Below, one piece after another: positions 1-5,385 of a stretch of DNA of 6,323 nucleotides. The stretch is from Lachnospiraceae bacterium (GTDB taxonomy: Bacteria; Bacillota; Clostridia; Lachnospirales; Lachnospiraceae), in contig JAILNW010000094.1 in NCBI GenBank assembly GCA_024691145.1, forward strand, positions 1 to 6,323, given 5' to 3'. Below the pieces are notes generated by a model. The model ran no database searches, was not told where the DNA came from, and saw only the letters and a program-made list of their open reading frames with translations. Position 1 is the stretch's first letter, and the number at the start of each line of letters is the position of its first letter. The position numbers and the translations under genes are program-made.

Positions 1-1
1 T

Positions 2-406
2 AAAGCAGTTGATAAACTTAACAGAATTGGTGTAGATATTATAGTTCATCTTATTATCGGGCTTCCTGATGAAGATGAAGAGATGATTTTACAAACTATT
101 GATTATGTAGGACGTAAGAACATTCAAGGGGTCAAGCTCCAGTTACTGCATGTATTAAAGAATACTTTGCTTGTTAATTATATTGACTCCCTTAAGATTC
201 TTACTTTAGATGAATATACAGATCTCGTTATAAAATGTATTGAACGACTTCCACAGGATATAGTAATTCACAGAATTACAGGGGATGGTCCTAAAGGTAC
301 TCTTATAGCTCCTTTGTGGAGTCGTGATAAAAAGACCGTTATTAATACTATAAACCACAAGATGAAGGTTCTTGATTCTTGGCAGGGCAAGTATTGTAAT
401 CATTAA
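2..406 (+). CDS. TIGR01212/YhcC-family radical SAM protein, C-terminal part
   Basis: This is the open 3' end of a gene that starts before the window; 134 residues are visible. The first residues (KAVDKLNRIGVDIIVHLIIG) lead into GLPDEDEE, the late radical-SAM strand that reads as VHLI.GLPGE in this family. It is followed by GVKLQLLHVLKNT, a DEYTDLV segment, HRITGDGPKGTLIAPLWS and a DKKTVIN tail. This order is the hallmark C-terminus of the TIGR01212 (E. coli YhcC, B. subtilis YtqA) family. The Cys cluster that binds the iron-sulfur cluster lies upstream of the window and cannot be checked. Family members are cytoplasmic SAM-cleaving enzymes. The Bacillus member has been linked to wobble-uridine tRNA modification, but transferring that role here is an inference. 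An ATG at 83 is only an internal methionine, since the reading frame and the homology both extend to the window edge. The stop TAA is 12 bases before the next gene, suggesting co-transcription. Confidence 0.9.
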   Translation, partial: KAVDKLNRIGVDIIVHLIIGLPDEDEEMILQTIDYVGRKNIQGVKLQLLHVLKNTLLVNYIDSLKILTLDEYTDLVIKCIERLPQDIVIHRITGDGPKGTLIAPLWSRDKKTVINTINHKMKVLDSWQGKYCNH

Positions 407-410
407 TTTA

Positions 411-417
411 GAAAGGA
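411..417 (+). promoter_or_regulatory. Ribosome binding site of the DUF4364 gene
   Basis: GAAAGGA is the only Shine-Dalgarno-like run between the radical SAM stop and the DUF4364 frame. It sits one base before the GTG at 419, which is too close for normal initiation. It is seven bases before the ATT at 425, which is an ideal distance. The site therefore bears on which start is used. Confidence 0.6.
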
Positions 418-418
418 C

Positions 419-952
419 GTGTATATTACGAGTAGCTCCGGCCTGACACTTCATAAGCTGACTATTTTGTTTATGCTGGATCTGATTGATTTTGCAATTA
501 CTAATTCTCAAATCACAGATTTTATGCTGGAATATGATTATGCTAACTATTTTGAAGTTCAGCAATCTTTATCAGAGCTTGTTGATTTAAACTTTCTTTC
601 ATTAGAATTATTAAAGAATAATGCAAGATATACAATAACTGAAGACGGAAAAAACGTTTTAAGTTTGTTAGATTATAAGATAACTTCAAAGATTAAACAG
701 AATGTATATAATTATCTTAAAGAGAACAAATACGCTCTTAAGGATAAGAATTCAATTGTAGCATATTATTTTGCTTCTGAAAATAGTTCAGATTATACAG
801 TTAGTTTGCAGATTAAAGAAAATAAAAGCAATATGTTTGAAATTAACCTTTTAGTTCCAGACGAAGAGATTGCAAGCAAGATTTGCTCTAACTGGCAAAA
901 AGAAAATGAAGATGTATATGAATACATCATAAAGAAGCTTATACAAAAGTAG
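419..952 (+). CDS. DUF4364 family protein (winged-helix-like)
   Basis: A 177-residue protein matching the DUF4364 family of Clostridia, which has no established function. The N-terminal pattern LTLHKLTILFMLDLIDFAIT, then NSQITDFML, NYFEVQQSLSEL and RYTITEDGKNVL (about residues 9-82) is the helix-helix-recognition helix-wing layout of a winged-helix DNA-binding domain. The C-terminal half (about 88-177) holds IKQNVYNYLKEN, a central beta region and the family-typical VPDEEIASKICSNWQKE block. There is no signal peptide or membrane segment, so it should be cytoplasmic. A role as a transcription regulator is inferred from the fold only. The start is uncertain: GTG at 419 is the only standard start near the N-terminus, but the ribosome binding site favours the ATT at 425, giving M-TSSSGLTLHKL and 175 residues, closer to the usual family start. 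The stop codon lies inside the terminator stem. Confidence 0.88.
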   Translation: MYITSSSGLTLHKLTILFMLDLIDFAITNSQITDFMLEYDYANYFEVQQSLSELVDLNFLSLELLKNNARYTITEDGKNVLSLLDYKITSKIKQNVYNYLKENKYALKDKNSIVAYYFASENSSDYTVSLQIKENKSNMFEINLLVPDEEIASKICSNWQKENEDVYEYIIKKLIQK

Positions 953-979
953 GGACTTACATTAGCCCCTACTTTTTTT
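945..979. terminator. Bidirectional intrinsic terminator between convergent genes
   Basis: AAAAGTAGGG at 945-954 pairs perfectly with CCCTACTTTT at 967-976 around a 12-base loop. The T run at 973-979 gives a classic Rho-independent terminator for the rightward DUF4364 transcript. Read on the other strand, the same stem ends in TTTTGTAT, a weaker U tract that could stop the leftward engB transcript. The DUF4364 stop codon (950-952) is inside the left arm, and the engB stop codon (978-980) overlaps the T run. Confidence 0.88.
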
Positions 980-1589
980 ATTCTTCAGTTTCCTCTTCAT
1001 TAAACTGTAACAGATATTCATCTATAAAGTTCCACACTTCTTCTTTTCCCTGCCTGGTTACAGAAGAAAATGGTATTATAGGTGTGCCTTCTATAAGGTT
1101 TAATTTTTTTCTTATAACTGACACGCTTTTATTTATCTGGTTTTTACTAAGTTTATCAGCCTTTGTAGCTATAATAACAGGATTAAATCCATAATAAGTA
1201 ATCCACTTGTACATCTCGACATCATTTGTTCCTGGTTCATGTCTTATATCCACAAGTAAAAATATAATTCTAAGCTGTTTTGAATTAAGAAGGTACTTTT
1301 CTATAAGCTTTCCCCACTTTTCACGTACTTCCTTTGAAACTTTTGCATATCCATAACCAGGAAGGTCAACAAAATAAAGTTTGTTTTCTATCTTATAAAA
1401 GTTTATGGTCTGTGTCTTTCCAGGCTGTGCAGATGTCCTTGCAAATGACTTTCTGTTAATAAGTGCATTTATAAGGGATGACTTTCCAACATTTGATTTT
1501 CCTGCAAATCCAATTTCTAAAAGTTCATTATCAGGAACCTTGCTTGTAATTCCACAAACTGTCTCCAGTTCTACATTATGTACATTCAC
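978..1589 (-). CDS. engB: Ribosome biogenesis GTP-binding protein EngB/YsxC
   Basis: A 203-residue TrmE-Era-EngA-YfjP-type GTPase needed for late assembly of the 50S ribosomal subunit; it acts in the cytoplasm on pre-50S particles. All G motifs are visible: P-loop GKSNVGKS at 30-37, switch-I segment PGKTQT around 56-61, G3 DLPG at 75-78 followed by the EngB signature YGYAKVSKE, the LLVDIRHEP block at 111-119, G4 TKAD at 142-145 and G5 FSS at 174-176. The length is normal for the family and the gene looks intact, with an acidic C-terminal tail (NEEETEE). The start is GTG at 1589: it sits six bases after GAGGTG and begins at the N-terminus expected for the family. The gene lies 10 bases after lon in the same direction, the conserved lon-ysxC order of Firmicutes, and is probably translated by coupling to lon. 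Confidence 0.97.
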   Translation of the reverse strand: MNVHNVELETVCGITSKVPDNELLEIGFAGKSNVGKSSLINALINRKSFARTSAQPGKTQTINFYKIENKLYFVDLPGYGYAKVSKEVREKWGKLIEKYLLNSKQLRIIFLLVDIRHEPGTNDVEMYKWITYYGFNPVIIATKADKLSKNQINKSVSVIRKKLNLIEGTPIIPFSSVTRQGKEEVWNFIDEYLLQFNEEETEE

Positions 1590-1595
1590 TTTCTA

Positions 1596-1601
1596 CACCT
1601 C
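1596..1601 (-). promoter_or_regulatory. Ribosome binding site of engB, overlapping the lon stop
   Basis: GAGGTG on the minus strand begins inside the TGA stop of lon (1600-1602) and is followed by six bases (TAGAAA) and the GTG start of engB. The overlap suggests that ribosomes finishing lon promote initiation at engB. It also supports the GTG start over later candidates. Confidence 0.75.
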
Positions 1602-3918
1602 AATCTACAAAGGATTCTTTTATTACTTCTTTCATCTCCTCAACAAACAGAATGTCCATACCATTTGTTATCTCGTCTGTTAATTCTTCTACATCTTTTT
1701 TGTTGCTTACAGGAACAAGTACTTTTGTTATTCCTGCCTGCTTTGCAGCAAGAAGTTTTTCCTTAAGCCCGCCTATTGCAAGTACCCTTCCTCTAAGTGT
1801 AACCTCTCCGGTCATGGCAAGGTTTGCTCTTACTTTTTTCTTAGTTATTGCTGAAAGCATGGCTGTTGCCATACTAATTCCGGCAGAAGGTCCGTCCTTT
1901 GGTACTGCACCTTCTGGTATGTGTATATGTATATCATTCTGCTCAAAGAATTCCGGCACAATATTATATGAAGTTGCAATTGAACGAATATATGTAAGTC
2001 CAATCTCAGCTGATTCTTTCATAACATCACCAAGCTGTCCTGTACACTTAAGAATGCCCTTTCCAGGTATAACATTAACTTCTATCTGAAGTGTAACACC
2101 TCCCACACTTGTCCAGGCAAGTCCTCTTACAATTCCTATATCATCCTTATTATTCTTCTTGTCAAATGTATATCTTACAGGTCCAAGATACTCTTCTATG
2201 TTCTTGTCTGTAATCTTAATCTTTTCTACATCACCAGATACAAGTTCCTTTGCAGCCTTACGGCAAATCTGGGCAATCTTTCTTTCTAAGCTTCTTACAC
2301 CTGCTTCTTTTGTATATCCAAGAATTATAGAATTAATTGCCTTTGCAGAAAATGAAATCTGTGACTTTTTAAGTCCATTCTTCTCAACCTGTTTCTTTAT
2401 CAGATAGTTCTTTGCTATATGATACTTTTCATTCTGTGTATAACTTGATACATCAATTACTTCCATTCTGTCAAGAAGGGGACCTGGTATACATGATGCA
2501 TCATTAGCTGTTGCTATAAATAATACTTCTGACAAGTCCAATGGCATGTCTACATAATGGTCTGCAAAACTTACATTCTGTTCTGAATCAAGTACTTCTA
2601 ATAAAGCTGATGAAACATCACCTTTATAGTCACTGCTTACTTTATCAATCTCATCCAAAAGCATAAGAGGATTCTTAACTCCTGCGTCCTTTAAGCCTTT
2701 AACTAATTTACCAGGCATGGCACCAATATATGTTCTTCTGTGTCCTCTTATCTCAGCCTCATCTCTGACACCACCAAGACAAAGTCTAATATACTTTTTA
2801 TTAAGTGCCTCTGCAACAGACTTTGCAATAGAAGTCTTTCCTGTTCCAGGAGGTCCAACAAGACATATAATAGGTGTATCTGACTTTTTAGCAAGCTGTC
2901 TTACTGCCAAAAATTCCAGAATTCTCTCCTTTACCTTCTCCATGCCATAATGCTTTGAGTCAAGGACTTTTTCAGCATTTTTAAGATCATTACTATCTTC
3001 ACTTACTTTGTCCCATGGCAATGATAAAAGAGTCTCAATATATCCTCTCATTACAGAACTTTCTGATGAGTTTGATGATGAATTACGGAACTTGTTAATC
3101 TCAATTTTTATCTTTTCCTTTATCTCATCAGATGCCTCAAGTTTTTCAACCTCAGCAAGATAACCATCCGCATCTCCTCCGGTATTATCTTCACCAAGTT
3201 CTTCTCTTATAACTTTAATCTGCTCTCTAAGAATATAATCTCTCTGGTTTTTATCAAGTTTTTCTTTTACTTTTTCTTTTACTTCTTTTTTATAGTTATT
3301 GATATCTGTGGAGTTATTAAGACACCCAATAAGTATCTTGGCTTTTTCCACTACTCCATCAGCTTCAAGTATGCTCTGTCTCTTTTCTATAGTTAATGGT
3401 ACTTTTGATACTATCTCTAATACAAGTCTGTCAAGACTTTTAATATTGTGGATTTTTCTTAAAGCCCTGTCACTAATTCTGCTTTCAGACTTTGCATAAT
3501 TATCAATTGCTTCATTAATAAGTTCCTTTAAAGCCATTATATCAACGCTTGTATTATCAATTTCCTCATCTTCGTCAATAATATCAACTGTTCCAACAAT
3601 AACTGGCTTATAAGTACTTATACTCTTTAATTCACCCTTTGCAATTCCCTTAACTACAATTCTTACAATTCCCTCTGGTATTCTTACAATCTGAACAACC
3701 TCTGTTACAGTTCCTACCTTGTACAAATCATCAAACTTTGGCTCCTTTACGTCCTTACACTGTGCCACTACCATAAGTCTTTTGTTCTGTTTTATAGTAT
3801 TCTCTGCTGCTTCGATTATTCCTTTGTCCTTAACATCAAAGTTTAATATCATTCCCGGAAATATATTTATGCCATTAAGTGTTATGATGGGCATTGTATC
3901 TGTTTCTTTGATTGTCAT
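1600..3918 (-). CDS. lon: ATP-dependent endopeptidase Lon (LonA type)
   Basis: A 772-residue LonA protease, near the usual length (E. coli Lon is 784). It unfolds and degrades misfolded and regulatory proteins in the cytoplasm as an ATP-driven hexamer. The N-terminal substrate-binding domain spans about residues 9-205 and is followed by a long charged coiled-coil segment (about 205-300). The AAA+ module carries Walker A GPPGTGKT at 355-362, Walker B LMLLDEID at 418-425, an arginine-finger-like LLDRME at 481-486 and a sensor-2 region near GVRSLERKI at 540-548. The C-terminal protease domain has PKDGPSAG with catalytic Ser678 and GGLKEK with Lys721, the same 43-residue spacing as Ser679/Lys722 of E. 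coli. All key residues are present. The start at 3918 has AAGGAG eight bases upstream; the next Met (residue 9, codon at 3892-3894) has no ribosome binding site. It follows the DUF4230 lipoprotein gene by 12 bases and precedes engB, so it is mid-operon here. No separate promoter was recognised directly before it. Confidence 0.98.
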   Translation of the reverse strand: MTIKETDTMPIITLNGINIFPGMILNFDVKDKGIIEAAENTIKQNKRLMVVAQCKDVKEPKFDDLYKVGTVTEVVQIVRIPEGIVRIVVKGIAKGELKSISTYKPVIVGTVDIIDEDEEIDNTSVDIMALKELINEAIDNYAKSESRISDRALRKIHNIKSLDRLVLEIVSKVPLTIEKRQSILEADGVVEKAKILIGCLNNSTDINNYKKEVKEKVKEKLDKNQRDYILREQIKVIREELGEDNTGGDADGYLAEVEKLEASDEIKEKIKIEINKFRNSSSNSSESSVMRGYIETLLSLPWDKVSEDSNDLKNAEKVLDSKHYGMEKVKERILEFLAVRQLAKKSDTPIICLVGPPGTGKTSIAKSVAEALNKKYIRLCLGGVRDEAEIRGHRRTYIGAMPGKLVKGLKDAGVKNPLMLLDEIDKVSSDYKGDVSSALLEVLDSEQNVSFADHYVDMPLDLSEVLFIATANDASCIPGPLLDRMEVIDVSSYTQNEKYHIAKNYLIKKQVEKNGLKKSQISFSAKAINSIILGYTKEAGVRSLERKIAQICRKAAKELVSGDVEKIKITDKNIEEYLGPVRYTFDKKNNKDDIGIVRGLAWTSVGGVTLQIEVNVIPGKGILKCTGQLGDVMKESAEIGLTYIRSIATSYNIVPEFFEQNDIHIHIPEGAVPKDGPSAGISMATAMLSAITKKKVRANLAMTGEVTLRGRVLAIGGLKEKLLAAKQAGITKVLVPVSNKKDVEELTDEITNGMDILFVEEMKEVIKESFVD

Positions 3919-3926
3919 ATAAAAAA

Positions 3927-3932
3927 CTCCTT
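3927..3932 (-). promoter_or_regulatory. Ribosome binding site of lon
   Basis: AAGGAG on the minus strand overlaps the TAA stop of the upstream lipoprotein gene (3931-3933) and lies eight bases before the lon ATG. It fixes the lon start and suggests translational coupling to the upstream gene. Confidence 0.8.
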
Positions 3933-4566
3933 ATTTACTAGGCTTGCTTGTTGCAGGGGCATCCTTATCAACCCATACTATCTCGTAATTCTTTCCTACT
4001 AATTCTCCTACTCCAAGCACATAATTCTCTATTAATTCCATAGCTCTTTCTCTTGATTTTGTAAATAATTCTTTATTAGTCTTAGCTTTATCAAGCATCT
4101 TTTTCTGAGCTGCTTCAAATGCCTTTGTCTGATCTGCAGCATCAACATCATTACTAAGAAACTTTGAGCTGTCTGAATAATATGAACTCTTAGTAAGTGA
4201 CTTTTCATCAACCTTATAGCTTAAAATCTTAGCCTCTGGCATGTTGATTGTTACAATATTGCCACTGACACCCATCTCAATATCCTTTGCGTCAACACCT
4301 ATAACAACCTCTCCATCATACTCTATCCACAGATTGCTGCTAAGGTCAACAAACAAAATCTTCTTTTCATTAGTACTTTCTGCAACATTATGATAATAAC
4401 ATTTCATAGTTGCAAGTTCACATATATTCTTTACATTATCAAGTGTAACAGCTGATGATGTCTTTATATGTGTCTGATTCACTGTCTTTTGTTCTTCTTT
4501 TTTACATGCTGATAGTGATAATAAAGCCATTGTGCATAATAATCCTGCCATAATTTTCTTCTTCAT
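3931..4566 (-). CDS. DUF4230 domain lipoprotein
   Basis: A 211-residue predicted lipoprotein. Residues 1-21 form a type II signal peptide: MKKK, a hydrophobic core, and the lipobox LSAC with Cys21 as the lipidated residue, followed by a charged KKEEQK linker. The remainder matches DUF4230, a family of unknown function: LDNVKNICELATMKCYYHNV (42-61), the central IEYDGEVVIGVDAKDIEMGV block (81-100), NIVTINMPEAKILSYKVDE (103-121), and a basic helical region with AMELIENYVLGVG before a closing YEIVWVD strand (about 194-200). It should face the outside of the cytoplasmic membrane. The frame is open up to 4626, but starting there would bury the signal peptide. ATG at 4566 is chosen because it restores the signal peptide and has GGGGGA eight bases upstream. 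It starts one base after the stop of the other DUF4230 gene, its distant paralogue, and precedes lon. The function is not known, and no catalytic motif is visible. Confidence 0.87.
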   Translation of the reverse strand: MKKKIMAGLLCTMALLSLSACKKEEQKTVNQTHIKTSSAVTLDNVKNICELATMKCYYHNVAESTNEKKILFVDLSSNLWIEYDGEVVIGVDAKDIEMGVSGNIVTINMPEAKILSYKVDEKSLTKSSYYSDSSKFLSNDVDAADQTKAFEAAQKKMLDKAKTNKELFTKSRERAMELIENYVLGVGELVGKNYEIVWVDKDAPATSKPSK

Positions 4567-4567
4567 A

Positions 4568-5257
4568 CTACTTATCCCCCTTTTCATACTTGAATTCAAG
4601 AGTATATGGTTCTTCCTGCTGTTCAAGTAATAATCCGATTGATGCTCTTATGCTATTTTCAACATTTTCTTTTGCATATTTCTTAATATTCTTGTCTTTG
4701 TTAGCTTCTTTTTTAGCATCATTAATACATGCCTTATATGCTTCCTGTGATACTGTCTTATCATTAGCATCTTCATCAATAAACATGTATTTAAGTGTAG
4801 TAATATCAACATTAACATTATCTTCTATCTCTACCTCTGGCAAAGTAATAATAACCTTATGATTCTCGTCATCCACATCAAGTTTTACCTTCTCTGTATC
4901 GATTCCTGCTTTTATCTGTGCATTATATGCTACATAATATGCTACTTCTTTTTTATCTTTCTTCTTGCTGTTACTGTATACAGTTACAACTCCATCATAA
5001 TCAACCTGGTATGTATTAAGTTCACCCATCTTGATTACTTTAATAAGCTTAGGCTCTGCTGCAATCTTAGATATACTGTTAACCTCTTCTTCCTGTTTTT
5101 TATTAATCTTTGTAAAATAGAAATAACAATATCCTGCAGCAAGCAGTGCCAATATTATAAGTATAAGTATTATTATTATCTTTACATGTTTTTTCGTAGA
5201 TTCACTGTCATCATCAAGAACAATCTGAACCTTCACATCATCTAGCTTTTTCTTCAT
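4568..5257 (-). CDS. Membrane-anchored DUF4230 domain protein
   Basis: A 229-residue protein with a short charged cytoplasmic tail (1-25), one transmembrane helix (about 26-48, very rich in I and L) and an extracytoplasmic domain. A basic stretch after the helix (KINKK) somewhat weakens the topology call, but DUF4230 proteins are usually displayed outside. The domain reads LIKVIKMGELNTYQVDYDGV (71-90), a lysine-rich insertion (about 98-103), YNAQIKAGIDTEKVKLDV (111-128), KVIITLPEVEIED (134-146), a lysine- and alanine-rich helix (about 170-212) and a closing YTLEFKYEKG strand. The order of blocks matches the following lipoprotein, so the two look like diverged paralogues. ATG at 5257 has a strong GAGGAGGA site upstream and is the first gene after the sigma-A-type promoter. 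The function is unknown; a paired surface complex with the lipoprotein is an inference from position and shared domain. Confidence 0.85.
   Translation of the reverse strand: MKKKLDDVKVQIVLDDDSESTKKHVKIIIILILIILALLAAGYCYFYFTKINKKQEEEVNSISKIAAEPKLIKVIKMGELNTYQVDYDGVVTVYSNSKKKDKKEVAYYVAYNAQIKAGIDTEKVKLDVDDENHKVIITLPEVEIEDNVNVDITTLKYMFIDEDANDKTVSQEAYKACINDAKKEANKDKNIKKYAKENVENSIRASIGLLLEQQEEPYTLEFKYEKGDK
4575..4580 (-). promoter_or_regulatory. Ribosome binding site of the DUF4230 lipoprotein
   Basis: GGGGGA lies within the last codons of the upstream DUF4230 gene and eight bases before the ATG at 4566, so the upstream stop codon falls between site and start. It supports the 4566 start and coupled translation of the two paralogues. 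Confidence 0.65.
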
Positions 5258-5264
5258 AAAAAAA

Positions 5265-5272
5265 TCCTCCTC
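5265..5272 (-). promoter_or_regulatory. Strong ribosome binding site of the first operon gene
   Basis: GAGGAGGA on the minus strand, followed by seven T and the ATG at 5257, is a near-perfect Shine-Dalgarno sequence. A second such site, CGGAGG at 5284-5289, lies 12 bases further upstream. Confidence 0.8.
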
Positions 5273-5292
5273 AAAATCAAAAAACCTCCGCA

Positions 5293-5310
5293 GTAAAGTA
5301 AAAAACTTAC
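5293..5310 (-). other. Small stem-loop at the 5' end of the operon transcript
   Basis: On the minus strand GTAAGT pairs with ACTTTAC (one bulged base) around a five-U loop. The predicted transcript start is within a base or two of the stem, so it would cap the 5' end of the mRNA. It is weak (mostly A-U) and is not followed by a U run, so it is not a terminator. A role in transcript stability is conjecture. Confidence 0.25.
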
Positions 5311-5317
5311 CACAATA

Positions 5318-5346
5318 ATAATATACTTTATACTCTATAAAGTCAA
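5318..5346 (-). promoter_or_regulatory. Sigma-A-type promoter of the DUF4230-lon-engB operon
   Basis: On the minus strand TTGACT (5341-5346) and TATTAT (5318-5323) are separated by exactly 17 bases. This is a near-consensus vegetative promoter in the only sizeable gap on this strand. Transcription should begin near 5311, giving a leader of about 53 bases before the first ATG. The spacer contains a perfect inverted repeat. Confidence 0.8.
5325..5343. repeat. Perfect 8-3-8 inverted repeat in the promoter spacer (candidate operator)
   Basis: ACTTTATA-CTC-TATAAAGT reads the same on both strands apart from the three-base centre. It fills the spacer and overlaps the inner half of the -35 box. Its location is ideal for a dimeric repressor or a MerR-like spacer-binding activator. 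The sequence differs from CIRCE (TTAGCACTC-N9-GAGTGCTAA) and from the CtsR heptad repeat. Chance cannot be excluded in such AT-rich DNA. Confidence 0.5.
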
Positions 5347-5385
5347 GATGTTAAATTGGCACAATATGTTCACAATTGTTACTGT

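Noticed and set aside
206..565. 119-residue minus-strand open frame opposite the radical SAM and DUF4364 genes
   Set aside because: It lies antisense to two genes with clear family matches, spans their junction, and its translation shows no recognisable domain or ribosome binding site.
1405..3922. Several plus-strand frames of 62-145 residues opposite engB and lon
   Set aside because: They are antisense to intact, strongly conserved genes and show no domain; Ser/Leu/Phe-rich content is typical of shadow frames.
4567..4626. Upstream start for the DUF4230 lipoprotein at 4626
   Set aside because: It would overlap the preceding gene by about 59 bases and put 20 residues in front of a clear lipoprotein signal peptide. 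The ATG at 4566 has its own ribosome binding site.
4859..5245. 128-residue plus-strand frame rich in Ile, Tyr, Cys and Phe that looks membrane-like
   Set aside because: It is the antisense shadow of the Lys- and Asp-rich DUF4230 gene; the hydrophobic residues arise from complementing AAR and GAY codons.
5341..5357. CtsR-like heptad AGTCAAG followed by TGTTAAA on the plus strand near the operon promoter
   Set aside because: The CtsR operator is a direct repeat of about GGTCAAA with a three-base spacer. Here the second half matches only 5 of 7 and the spacing is one base. AGTCAA is simply the complement of the -35 box.
5361..5379. Inverted repeat ACAAT-N9-ATTGT after the propeller-like gene as a terminator
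   Set aside because: The stem is five mostly A-T pairs and no T run follows on the minus strand, so it is not a credible intrinsic terminator.
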